A stretch of DNA of 54,162 nucleotides from positions 1 through 54,162 of the IMG/VR virus record IMGVR_UViG_3300044655_000258. The stretch is one strand, 5' to 3'. Made by a program: the position numbers and the translations under genes. The notes beneath the pieces are model-generated. The model was not told where the DNA came from. It saw only the letters and a list, made by a program, of their open reading frames with translations, and ran no database searches. Shown here piece by piece: positions 8,401-15,006 of the stretch; the first letter of the stretch is position 1; each line of letters opens with the position of its first letter. Origin of the DNA: a virus.

Positions 8401-10666
8401 TCCATCGTCTGGTGACCGCTTGTATGATCGTGCCTTTGTTGAAGCTGCTAACCCGATGGTCATTAGCGCCATTGAACGCACTACAGCAAACAAGCGCTAC
8501 CAAGCATTGTCCCCCACTGAACAGAAGCTGGCACTGACAAACGTTGTTCGTGATGTAACGGGTATCGCTCGTGACAAAACAGACGGTAAGTTTATGTCTG
8601 AGGATTTGTTGCGTGTTAAGAAGATGCGCTTCGACAAACTGTCACAAGATCAACGCAAGGTTATTAACGAACGTTATGCTCGTGACAACAATGGTGTAAC
8701 TCTGGAAGAAGCCAAAGACTACAAAGCTGTCGACAAGTATGAAGCAATGCTGGGTAATCTTGCATTCGCCAAAGGTGGTTTTGTTCCTGCGTTTGCCAAA
8801 GGTGGTTTTGCCGCCAAGGTGTTGGGTAAGAAAGCTATTGGTGAAGCTGCTGAACCAATCTTGGACACACTCAAGAAGAAAGCTGGCACTGTTACACCAA
8901 CCGATGATGCTGCTATCGATGCCATCATCAACAAAGAACTGTCCAGCCCTGCACCGTCTGCTGCAATGGACCAGACCGCTAGTATGTTGATGGGTAAAAA
9001 GCCTGTGCTGCCTAAGCCTGCAGCAAAGTCTAAGCCTATGCTTCCTGAAGAGGCAGCAAAGCCACCAGAAGCGCCTGTGTTGAGTCAAACAGAGCAAGCT
9101 CTACCTACCCCACCTGCACAAGTGATGGAGGCTCCTGCACCCTCTAAAGCCTTTGCCGATGAAGATTACATCATGGGTGAAGAAGCTATGCTGGAGTTGT
9201 ATACACCTGCTCAGTTGAAGAGTTGGAAGATTGCTAACCCCGAAGACTATGAGAATACATTGCATAGCTTCACTGGTCAGGCTAAAGGATTGAAGTTTTC
9301 TGAGATGCCACCACAGCCTTTTGCCAAGAAGACTGATGAGTCTGCTGAGACTTTGGTGGATGAAGTTGAATATGACATGGAAGGTAATCCTGTCAGTATT
9401 GGTGGTAAAGCTGTTGTTAAGAAAGCTGAACCAGTTGCTGATGAATACGGGGTTGATCCTAAGTACTTGTCTGGTGATGTGAACAGTATCACTGGTAATG
9501 TCAGTGTCAATGCACGTAACAAAGCGGTTGCTGCCATCAAAGAAACTCGTGAAGATAGTTTCTTCAAGCTGCGTAACAACGACAAGTTTGCAACAGTGGA
9601 CGATGAAGTGTTGGGTACTGTGTTGGGTGACTATCGTTATTCACGTGGTATAGAACTCAACCCTAAAGACCCTGAGATGCTTGCTGATGCTGTGAAGCTG
9701 GCTGGTCAGTATCAGAAACGCCTTGACACATTGCGTGAGAAGTACAAGGATGTACCACCTGTGAAGCTGTTCCACGGTCAAGGTGTGACAGAAGATATTG
9801 AACCAATTAAGAAGTCAGGTTTTGCAGATCCAACCAAGCGTAGTGAGTTCCATTCTGAAATGATGGTGGGTGCTCCATCGTTCACTAAAGACTTGAACCT
9901 TGGTTTCAGAGGTACACCGTTTGGTGGAACAAAACCACAGAACTATGTAGTGACAGAGATTCCCTACGCTGACTATGTGTTCAGTAAGATCAACATGGCT
10001 CCTGAGAAGTATGACCGTAAGGACATGAACACCATTCTTCGCGCTGTCACTGGCGCACCCGGTGTTGTTCGTCCTATTGGTCTGCCTCGTGCTGGCTTCT
10101 TGGAAACAGAAGACATGATGTTGGAAGCTGAGAAGCTTCGCGTCAAAGGTAGAGATGCTAAGTTGCGTAGTGGTGAGAAGGATGTTGCACAGGTGCTGGA
10201 GACTGGTGGTAAAGGTCTGAGTAGGGCAACAATGAAGGGTGAGGAAGAAGTCGTGTCTGAGTACATGAAGCTTGCTCGTACCACTCCAGACCCTAAACAG
10301 AAAATGAAGCTGGCATACATGTCCTATACAGGCATCAAAGACCTGATGAACAATTACTTGGACATGGCATCTGCAACATCTACTAAGGCTGGTCTTGGTC
10401 AACAATATCAAGCTGCAATCAACAACTTTGCAGACTACTCAGGTATTCAGCGACAGATGCGTGAGATTGCTGACATCTTGGATGCTGGTGGAGCTAAGCA
10501 GAAAGCACAGAATCTGTATGAACTTACAGACAAGCTGAAGAAGTTTCAACAGACTGAGCCGAACATCTCAACTGCTGTTGACGAAGCCAAACGTACTAAG
10601 CCGCTGGACGAGGTGAGGAAGTTTGTACCGAAGCTGGCAAAGGGTGGACTAGCAAGTCGTCGGTGA
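5435..10666 (+). CDS. Giant internal/ejected virion protein, 1743 aa, with ART-like segment
   Basis: Size and position match the large internal virion proteins of podoviruses that are injected with DNA. The N terminus has three GFGxND-type repeats (residues ~2-33). A long helical body follows, with an AKGG motif near residue 574 (YMAKGG), two at about residues 1112-1130 (FAKGGF) and one at the extreme C terminus (LAKGGLASRR). Residues about 1440-1510 read LFHG (His1447), APSFTKD (Ser1482, Thr1484) and VVTEIPYADY (Glu1508). That spacing resembles H/S/E positions of ADP-ribosyltransferase folds; this is inference, not a family match. A bidirectional terminator follows the stop. Peptidoglycan-hydrolase motifs were not found. 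Confidence 0.75.
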   Translation: MAFGINDEEVSTGFGANDQVVGGFGTNDVVVSKPSMAAPKPTPQQIERMAAKPEVDLTKPAFAAPRQRATELQKVQAAAVEERAKPEPPKFDYKELYTNPELFKIVQDYNKVATGTEYKEGQDKEQFVAGFMSNLRGQEWNTFSNIAALNKLKNSPMSDREKLAAGTRLFDQVKSATEEGGQPGMTPYVDIAKSALTDLTNYIGFGVATGLKKVAAKQATQAATASLLKATPATITAATMGTEAVIGAGQNIVEQKKQQAVSTELGQTPKDLDATQIGLAALIGSVGGFFEAKGTMAVPAGKTGADQLTDILKKKAAAPKDPNAPVTSVERVLIDPVTQNMDQVVEEFIKIEGRRILDEVNPATALTDAKIQKDMSARAVRVAMHVIEQDPTFRLKPGQQTSSAINEVFSNLDNVNDAVLEQAIRKEGLTPDDFAKANKMTVSEAAQVMQQYSAASKVLKRMTEIDPAIKQQVDELFAKPDSQVSALGRVGQAIRFAERESKAFIVSGIGTTVRNVLGTTVGLTYNSAASLVEGALYTVGRTLDGAAKGQRLTTAVRSLGDTMSDAFSVYGYMAKGGLSTEVTDTLLQHNPALRNNILSATQESSTTELSKAAQVFNTLNVAQDAFFRKAIFNASVEKHMRRAGLDMYEVIGQGKTIPASILQQATDETLKATFSYTPKVQKQGIQTFEAGAEAAGNLFVKAAEFPGGSLIATFPRFMSNAIAFQYRYSVFGAASGMEDLLQGSLLKAAGSSGGEALIRKGQENIAKGVVGTAALAAAYDYRLNNQDTEWFNIKNDDGSTVDTRSVFPLGPTLAVADFMAKRKMGLEPKTAEMVESIVGMKMPAGTQNQFLDQVFAAMSSEKEADKMEVALGKVVGDFVARFSQPFVFKSAYEFFDLFREEGAIQRDPNVITAEDSGDRFLEAAANRVQGKLPVLKESLPEAVPRLREGPVYKEGEFFYSLVGVREAPPKTVAEKEIVRLGIDPFKLYGPSSGDRLYDRAFVEAANPMVISAIERTTANKRYQALSPTEQKLALTNVVRDVTGIARDKTDGKFMSEDLLRVKKMRFDKLSQDQRKVINERYARDNNGVTLEEAKDYKAVDKYEAMLGNLAFAKGGFVPAFAKGGFAAKVLGKKAIGEAAEPILDTLKKKAGTVTPTDDAAIDAIINKELSSPAPSAAMDQTASMLMGKKPVLPKPAAKSKPMLPEEAAKPPEAPVLSQTEQALPTPPAQVMEAPAPSKAFADEDYIMGEEAMLELYTPAQLKSWKIANPEDYENTLHSFTGQAKGLKFSEMPPQPFAKKTDESAETLVDEVEYDMEGNPVSIGGKAVVKKAEPVADEYGVDPKYLSGDVNSITGNVSVNARNKAVAAIKETREDSFFKLRNNDKFATVDDEVLGTVLGDYRYSRGIELNPKDPEMLADAVKLAGQYQKRLDTLREKYKDVPPVKLFHGQGVTEDIEPIKKSGFADPTKRSEFHSEMMVGAPSFTKDLNLGFRGTPFGGTKPQNYVVTEIPYADYVFSKINMAPEKYDRKDMNTILRAVTGAPGVVRPIGLPRAGFLETEDMMLEAEKLRVKGRDAKLRSGEKDVAQVLETGGKGLSRATMKGEEEVVSEYMKLARTTPDPKQKMKLAYMSYTGIKDLMNNYLDMASATSTKAGLGQQYQAAINNFADYSGIQRQMREIADILDAGGAKQKAQNLYELTDKLKKFQQTEPNISTAVDEAKRTKPLDEVRKFVPKLAKGGLASRR

Positions 10667-10680
10667 TAAGTACAGACGAA

Positions 10681-10712
10681 AAAAAAGGCAGCTTCATCGG
10701 CTGCCTTTTTTT
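10681..10712. terminator. Bidirectional intrinsic terminator
   Basis: A perfect hairpin GGCAGC-loop-GCTGCC is flanked by A-runs on the left and T-runs on the right, so it can terminate on both strands. It lies between the convergent 1743-aa virion gene (+) and the phosphatase-like gene (-). Confidence 0.9.
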
Positions 10713-10714
10713 AT

Positions 10715-11101
10715 TTACGCTATCTTGAATGCTTCTTTCAACTGCGCTGTCGCAGCCTCTACAAGCTTGGGATGTCTGAACTTATAGATGTCAGGAATAT
10801 CTAACACATGATGTTCCATATTGTCGATCAATTCCTTGTGGTCGTAGCAGGCTACTCGGTAGTTGCCATCATCAACAAAGACAACAGCATCAGCCCATTG
10901 AAGCTGCACCTCATCCAACACAATCAAAGCGTATTCACTTGATGTTCCTACAGCACGAGTGTTGAAGTTGAACGGCTCGTTAGACAAGATCCAAGCCAGC
11001 GTAGGGCTACGCAACAACCCAGCTGAACAGACACACAACACTTTCTTGTTGCTGCCTTGGTTGGGGTTGCGCATGTTATGCAGGCGATTGAACGTTGTCA
11101 T
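10715..11101 (-). CDS. Low-molecular-weight tyrosine-phosphatase-like protein, 128 aa
   Basis: The P-loop CSAGLLRS fits the C-x5-R-S signature of cysteine phosphatases (Cys25, Arg31, Ser32) right after a beta strand (KKVLCV), as in low-molecular-weight PTPs and related ArsC-like folds. Candidate general acids are Asp101 and Asp104 (LDIPDIY). It is the last gene of the leftward operon and overlaps its upstream neighbour by 4 bp (ATGA). Known LMW-PTPs remove phosphate from phosphotyrosine; the substrate here is unknown. Slightly short for the family (usually 140-160 aa). Activity is likely but not proven by sequence. Confidence 0.65.
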   Translation of the reverse strand: MTTFNRLHNMRNPNQGSNKKVLCVCSAGLLRSPTLAWILSNEPFNFNTRAVGTSSEYALIVLDEVQLQWADAVVFVDDGNYRVACYDHKELIDNMEHHVLDIPDIYKFRHPKLVEAATAQLKEAFKIA

Positions 11102-11277
11102 TTGGAAATCCTTGCGAGGTTGTCGAAGTAGGCCATGTCAAATCCACGTTGCCATTCCTTACCAGCTACCGATTCAGGATCGTATTGGTTGTTGAGCCAT
11201 CCACGACTGAATGCATAGTAGCCTTGACCAACTTGAATCTTCAATGGTGCTGGCCGTTCAGGGCGCTGTTGTTGCAT
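11098..11277 (-). CDS. Small hypothetical protein, 59 aa
   Basis: I chose the internal ATG at 11277 because GGAG sits 6 bases before it; an in-frame ATG at 11289 would add four residues. It ends in an ATGA overlap with the phosphatase gene. The product has the segment YYAFSRGWLNNQYDPESVAGKEWQRGF cut across aromatic residues, typical of small phage proteins. No function can be assigned. Confidence 0.6.
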   Translation of the reverse strand: MQQQRPERPAPLKIQVGQGYYAFSRGWLNNQYDPESVAGKEWQRGFDMAYFDNLARISK

Positions 11278-11557
11278 AGTTGTCTCCATAGAGTTCGTTG
11301 CTGAGCAGATAACCTTCTAGCTCCCACATCTTGTTGATAGCATCTTCGTATGCATACTTCTCACCAAGGGCTTGATTGTACTTAGCAGGGTCTACACAAG
11401 CACTCTTACCAAGGATGAGGAAGCCACAATGCAGATGTAGAAAACACAACGTTGTTGTCGTATCAGCAACGCGATAATACTCCACCTTCTTTGTCTTTGC
11501 CTGCATGTCTGTGGTGGTGACAGACGTGCGCTTCACAGGTTCATTCGGCTGATTCAT
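11258..11557 (-). CDS. Phage Gp49-like protein, 99 aa
   Basis: The C-terminal half carries GKSACVDPAKYNQALGEK followed by AYEDAINKMWELEGYLL. I recognise this as the conserved core of the phage Gp49-like family (Pfam PF13876). The function of that family is unknown. The start at 11557 fits the conserved domain and overlaps the upstream gene by 17 bp; longer in-frame extension lacks family-like sequence. It overlaps the next gene by about 20 bp, so coupling is likely. Confidence 0.75.
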   Translation of the reverse strand: MNQPNEPVKRTSVTTTDMQAKTKKVEYYRVADTTTTLCFLHLHCGFLILGKSACVDPAKYNQALGEKYAYEDAINKMWELEGYLLSNELYGDNYATTAP

Positions 11558-11729
11558 CTTTGTAAGCCTCATCAACTTTCTTGACGATGTACTGGTGAGC
11601 CAACACAGCAGCAATGTGTGCGTTGCTTTCCTTGTTAGGTGTCTCAGGTTCAAATGTAATCTGAATAGTGAGGCTACCATCGTTGTCGTCAGTGAAGACA
11701 ATAGTTGCTTTATTGGTTGACATATTCAT
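11541..11729 (-). CDS. Small hypothetical protein, 62 aa
   Basis: The ATG at 11729 is preceded by AAGGA at good spacing. The protein begins with beta-prone sequence (TIVFTDDNDGSLTIQITFEP) and ends in a helix rich in Ala and Lys. It overlaps the Gp49-like gene by 17 bp. Nothing in it identifies a function. Confidence 0.65.
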   Translation of the reverse strand: MNMSTNKATIVFTDDNDGSLTIQITFEPETPNKESNAHIAAVLAHQYIVKKVDEAYKDESAE

Positions 11730-11768
11730 GTCCTTTCAGTTGGTTGTGCCGACATTGGCGAAGAGATG

Positions 11769-12263
11769 TTACCACATGTCGGGCCACCAACGATTACCTT
11801 TTGATGTGTTGTCGCTTGCAGGCAACAGTTGTAGATTAGCTTCGCAATGCAGGCCGCATACTGAATCGCTCCGTAATGGAACAACATGGTCTACGTGTAG
11901 GTTGAGTCCTGTTCGGTTGAAAATAGTCGCAAGTTTATACATACCTCTGACCGCTTCTTTATCAACCCACGATGGTGTTGCTTTAAACTTTATCGCTTTT
12001 CGTTTTGCATTTTTAGCGTTGCTAATGTGTGGGTTGGCTTTTAGATAAGCGCTGTTTCGTTTAATGATAACGTCTTTGTTCGCGCTGTAATAGGCATTCT
12101 TTTGTTCGCACATAGTATCTTTGTTAGCTTGGTAATAATCGCTGTTTGTTTTTTTGCAGCATACCTTACACTCAGAGTTAACACCATGTTTACAACTTTT
12201 ATGTTTATAAAATTCAGCAACACCCTTCTCAACCCCGCATTTCGTACACACCTTTGTTAACAT
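11769..12263 (-). CDS. HNH homing endonuclease, 164 aa
   Basis: The ATG at 12263 has an AGGAAAAG ribosome site; in-frame sequence upstream is the structured RNA described below. The N terminus has a C4 zinc-ribbon (CTKC ... CKVC, Cys6, Cys9 and two more near residue 30). A Lys/Asn/Tyr-rich linker with YYQANKD/YYSANKD repeats follows, then the HNH core LHVDHVVPLRS ... HCEANLQLL ... N. The enzyme cuts DNA at a target site and usually spreads its own gene. It interrupts an otherwise contiguous operon, which fits a free-standing homing gene. Confidence 0.85.
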   Translation of the reverse strand: MLTKVCTKCGVEKGVAEFYKHKSCKHGVNSECKVCCKKTNSDYYQANKDTMCEQKNAYYSANKDVIIKRNSAYLKANPHISNAKNAKRKAIKFKATPSWVDKEAVRGMYKLATIFNRTGLNLHVDHVVPLRSDSVCGLHCEANLQLLPASDNTSKGNRWWPDMW

Positions 12264-12282
12264 AACTTTTCCTATAAACAAA

Positions 12283-12399
12283 AAAGCCTGAAGAAACCAC
12301 CGCCGACATGACTGGAACTCATGTCGTTGTACATCACTGTACATTGATGGCCTCTTCAGGCTTCACTGTAGCGTCAGATGGTTCCAGCAACCAACGCTA
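12283..12399 (-). ncRNA. Compact multi-helix RNA upstream of HNH gene
   Basis: On the minus strand an upstream hairpin (12369-12399; outer stem TAGCGT/ACGCTA, inner TGGTT/AACCA) is followed by an 11-bp closing stem (12284-12294 with 12353-12363). The closing stem encloses three helices: GATGGC pairing with ACCACC on the + strand reading, a 6-bp hairpin with a GTGA (GNRA) tetraloop at 12328-12343, and an 8-bp perfect hairpin at 12304-12326. The 7-nt loop at 12312-12318 is complementary to 12381-12387 in the first hairpin. A run of T follows at the 3' side. It may serve as a terminator, but the internal helices exceed that need. Confidence 0.6.
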
Positions 12400-12407
12400 T
12401 GGTGGAG

Positions 12408-12884
12408 TTATATCACAGCTTGCAGCTTATGAATAGGCAGATTGTAACAGCTACTCCGAACAACATACCCGTTGTCTGGATCGACTGTTCCTTTCGCCAT
12501 GAAAATGGCTTCCTTATAGTACCGTTCTTTAGAACATACACCAAGGAACCATCCTACACTGTAGTCGTTCTTTATCCTTGTGAACGCATAGTAGTCACAT
12601 TCTTGTGTGGTGTTTAGCTTAGCAACAGAACACATGTAGGTGTCTAAAGGTTTGACAGATGTCAGTTTTGTTTTGACATCTATGGTTGTACCATCCTTCA
12701 GCACCAAATCATATTCGTATGTGTTGGCTAACACACCACCCATGACCTGTTGAGCGATAGCTTCACCTATGAAGCCAGCAATGTTGCCAGCCCCACGGGT
12801 GATGCTGTTACGCAGCTTACCCATCTCTGCAGCTTTGTCTCTAGCAGTGACGAGCATTTCGCCAGTAACAACAACTTCAATCAC
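12408..12884 (-). CDS. PD-(D/E)XK nuclease-like protein, 158 aa
   Basis: It uses a GTG start overlapping the upstream stop (GTGA). The sequence has FIGEAIAQQV (candidate Glu), then YDLVLKDGTTIDVKTK. This matches the D-x(n)-(D/E)-x-K nuclease pattern with Asp and Lys in IDVKTK. Such folds occur in Holliday-junction resolvases, restriction enzymes and phage host-DNA nucleases. Length (~160 aa) suits a single minimal nuclease domain. It sits beside PhoH and the RNR genes, so recycling host DNA or processing replication intermediates are both possible. The exact role is inferred. Confidence 0.6.
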   Translation of the reverse strand: MIEVVVTGEMLVTARDKAAEMGKLRNSITRGAGNIAGFIGEAIAQQVMGGVLANTYEYDLVLKDGTTIDVKTKLTSVKPLDTYMCSVAKLNTTQECDYYAFTRIKNDYSVGWFLGVCSKERYYKEAIFMAKGTVDPDNGYVVRSSCYNLPIHKLQAVI

Positions 12885-13063
12885 TTCTTACCACCAATCA
12901 GGTTCATATCACCGATGTAGATTTTGACGAACGGTAACAGGATGATGATGCCGATGAAGGCAAACAAACCGTCTTCAATCTCATCGGTTGATGCAATGTG
13001 GCAGATGTCTTGGTTGAATTCAATGTCAAGGCCGATGCCTTGTCGCAGTTCGATGAGTAACAT
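12881..13063 (-). CDS. Small membrane-associated protein, 60 aa
   Basis: Start and stop are coupled to both neighbours (TAATG with phoH upstream, GTGA downstream). One hydrophobic segment (LFAFIGIIILLPFVKIYIG, residues ~33-51) predicts a single membrane pass. The N-terminal LDIEFNQDICHI is a pattern I have seen in small phage proteins of unknown function. A holin-like role is possible but not supported by any lysis-gene context. Confidence 0.65.
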   Translation of the reverse strand: MLLIELRQGIGLDIEFNQDICHIASTDEIEDGLFAFIGIIILLPFVKIYIGDMNLIGGKK

Positions 13064-13809
13064 TATTGACGATCCTCATAAAGTGTTTTGGCGATGATGT
13101 AGTTCTTCACCAAACTACTACGAACAATATCGTCCATACCAAATTCAAAGCGGCTGAACTCTCGCATGTCCTGCACAATGTCCAAGAACTTTGGCAAGCC
13201 TGTCTTGTCATCCTTCTTCTTCAAGTCAGTCTGTCGAATGTCACCGCAGTAGATGATCTTCGATGTATGACCAACACGAGTGACGATGGTGTCGAGTTCT
13301 TCAAACGTCATGTTCTGAATCTCGTCAGCCAACAAGATGGAGTTGGTGAATGTGGTGCCACGAATAAAGCTGGTAGAGATGAACTCAATGTAGCCTTGTT
13401 CAGACAGACGGTCCCATGCATCCTTGCGGTTGAACAGGTCGGCACAGATCTGACGATAGGGCTGGATGAATGTCTCCATCTTCTCGTTAGCGTCACCGGG
13501 CAAGAAACCCATGTCACGACTCTGCACAGAACTACGAACAATGACAACCTTCTTGTAGGGGCTGGCCTTATCCATCACTTCTTCAAGCGCTTTGTACAGG
13601 GCAATGTAAGTCTTACCTGTACCAGCAACACCATGCAGACACATGAAGTAGTCTCCAGCATTGTAGGCATCAAAGAACTCCTTCTGCTTTGCTGTCTTGG
13701 GTTGAATAGTTGCCATGTCGTCAAGACGAACACGCAAGCTATTGTTCTTTGTAGCTGGTGCTGGTGCATCAGGGATGACGTGCGACACTACTCGTTTCTT
13801 AGTAACCAT
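13063..13809 (-). CDS. phoH: PhoH-like ATPase, 248 aa
   Basis: A Walker A GVAGTGKT (residues ~60-67) and Walker B-type ILLADEIQN are arranged as in the PhoH family of P-loop ATPases, and the length is typical. PhoH-like proteins are common in phages and are linked to RNA or nucleotide metabolism; the precise reaction in infection is not settled. The ATG at 13809 is the natural start. The opposite strand also stays open for the same length, which is a shadow. A strong hairpin lies just upstream. Confidence 0.9.
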   Translation of the reverse strand: MVTKKRVVSHVIPDAPAPATKNNSLRVRLDDMATIQPKTAKQKEFFDAYNAGDYFMCLHGVAGTGKTYIALYKALEEVMDKASPYKKVVIVRSSVQSRDMGFLPGDANEKMETFIQPYRQICADLFNRKDAWDRLSEQGYIEFISTSFIRGTTFTNSILLADEIQNMTFEELDTIVTRVGHTSKIIYCGDIRQTDLKKKDDKTGLPKFLDIVQDMREFSRFEFGMDDIVRSSLVKNYIIAKTLYEDRQ

Positions 13810-13832
13810 TGATACTTCCTAGGTTGGTTGAG

Positions 13833-13858
13833 GGAAGCCCCATTGTACAGGAGCTTCC
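13833..13858 (-). other. Stable hairpin before phoH
   Basis: Nine base pairs (GGAAGCTCC with GGGGCTTCC on the minus strand, one T-G wobble) close an 8-nt loop in the 57-bp gap upstream of phoH. No U-run follows on the minus strand, so it is more likely an mRNA processing or stability element than a terminator. On the + strand a T-rich stretch follows, but no + strand gene lies nearby. Confidence 0.55.
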
Positions 13859-13865
13859 TTTGGTT

Positions 13866-14048
13866 TTACAGACTAGCGCCAATCTCTATAAACTCAAACG
13901 AGAGTTGCCAGAGATGTGCATAGCTTGGTTGCTCACGAAGCCAAGACAGAAACTTGTCTTGTGCGTCAGAGATTGTGCAAGCTTCAACGTGCAAAACACC
14001 TTTGAAGACGTTGTTCTGACTGCTATAGCTGACAGTGAAGTGTCTCAC
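13866..14048 (-). CDS. Small hypothetical protein, 60 aa
   Basis: It begins with GTG overlapping the nrdB stop (GTGA), so it is probably co-translated with the small RNR subunit. Predicted beta strands (FTVSYSSQ, GVLHVEACTI) are followed by an amphipathic helix (AQDKFLSWLREQ). There is no CxxC pair, so it is not an obvious glutaredoxin. Function is unknown. Confidence 0.55.
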   Translation of the reverse strand: MRHFTVSYSSQNNVFKGVLHVEACTISDAQDKFLSWLREQPSYAHLWQLSFEFIEIGASL

Positions 14049-15004
14049 GCTGCCTTACCCCACACATCATCCCATGTTCCAGTCTGAGCACCCTTGCTGT
14101 AGTCTGTAACCTTCTGTTCAAAGAAGTTGGTGTGTGATGTACCGAGCATGCCATCAACCCACGGCAAAGGATTCTTCTTAATCTTGTAGATTCCTTTCAT
14201 GCCCATAGCGATGAGTCGACGATCTGCAATGTAGCGGATGTACTCTTTCACTTCTTCTTTGGTGAGCTTCTCAACTTCCACCATACCAAAAGCAAGATCA
14301 ATGAACTGGTCCTCAAGATCCACCATCTCTTTAGCAATCTCTTTGATCTGTTCAGGCGTTGTTTCATCTTGGTGATGTTTAACATATTCACGATAGACCT
14401 TTATCATTCCTTCAGCATGCATAGTCTCATCAAGGATGGACCAGCTAATGATTTGACCAAGTCCTTTCAGCTTACCGTTACGTGCGAAGTTGAGCAGCAT
14501 AACGAAGCTGGAGAACAACTGCATACCTTCACCGAAGGCAGAGATGACAGCAATCTTCTCAGCCACTGGTGATGTGTTGAGTCGTTGCAGATAGTCATGC
14601 TTCTCAAGCATCTCAGCATATTGCAGGAACTCGTTGTAGGTTGACTCAGGCAACCCCAATGTTTCGATCAAGTGTGCGTAGGCTGCAACGTGCAAAGCTT
14701 CACGAGCAGCAAACCCACTCATCATCATTCGCACTTCCGGTTGACGGAACAGAGGAATGTAATGGTCGTGGTAGCCACTGCCAATGTCCAAGTCACCCTG
14801 CACAAAGAAGCGCAAGATCTTTGTCAGAAACTCCTGCTCGTCCTTGTTCAACTTCTTGTAGTCTTTAACGTCCTCTGACATAGGCACTTCAGTGTGCAGC
14901 CAATGCGACTGCTCGTGCTGCAACCATGCGTCATAGGCCCAAGGAAACTTGAACGGTTTGAAGATGGTACGTTCTTGTGTAATATCTGATTTAGTCTTTG
15001 TCAT
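14045..15004 (-). CDS. nrdB: Ribonucleotide reductase small subunit (class I beta), 319 aa
   Basis: The ATG at 15004 has AAGGA five bases upstream; an in-frame TTG further upstream lacks support. The di-iron pattern is visible: an Asp in QGDLDI (~71), E102 and H105 in REALH, Y109 four residues after the His as in radical-bearing NrdB, E159 in FGEGM, and E193 and H196 in DETMH. It supplies the tyrosyl radical for NrdA to reduce ribonucleotides to deoxyribonucleotides. It is slightly shorter than E. coli NrdB. It follows nrdA at 2 bp. Confidence 0.95.
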   Translation of the reverse strand: MTKTKSDITQERTIFKPFKFPWAYDAWLQHEQSHWLHTEVPMSEDVKDYKKLNKDEQEFLTKILRFFVQGDLDIGSGYHDHYIPLFRQPEVRMMMSGFAAREALHVAAYAHLIETLGLPESTYNEFLQYAEMLEKHDYLQRLNTSPVAEKIAVISAFGEGMQLFSSFVMLLNFARNGKLKGLGQIISWSILDETMHAEGMIKVYREYVKHHQDETTPEQIKEIAKEMVDLEDQFIDLAFGMVEVEKLTKEEVKEYIRYIADRRLIAMGMKGIYKIKKNPLPWVDGMLGTSHTNFFEQKVTDYSKGAQTGTWDDVWGKAA

Positions 15005-15006
15005 GT

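Noticed and set aside
12263-12399. Group I intron or tRNA-like element upstream of the HNH gene
   Set aside because: No conserved group I P3-P7 core and no split coding frame around it; the loop GTTCCAG does not fit a T-arm in a full cloverleaf.
13066-13812. 248-codon + strand frame exactly opposite phoH
   Set aside because: PhoH motifs are clear on the minus strand; the antisense frame has random-looking composition and no supporting signals.
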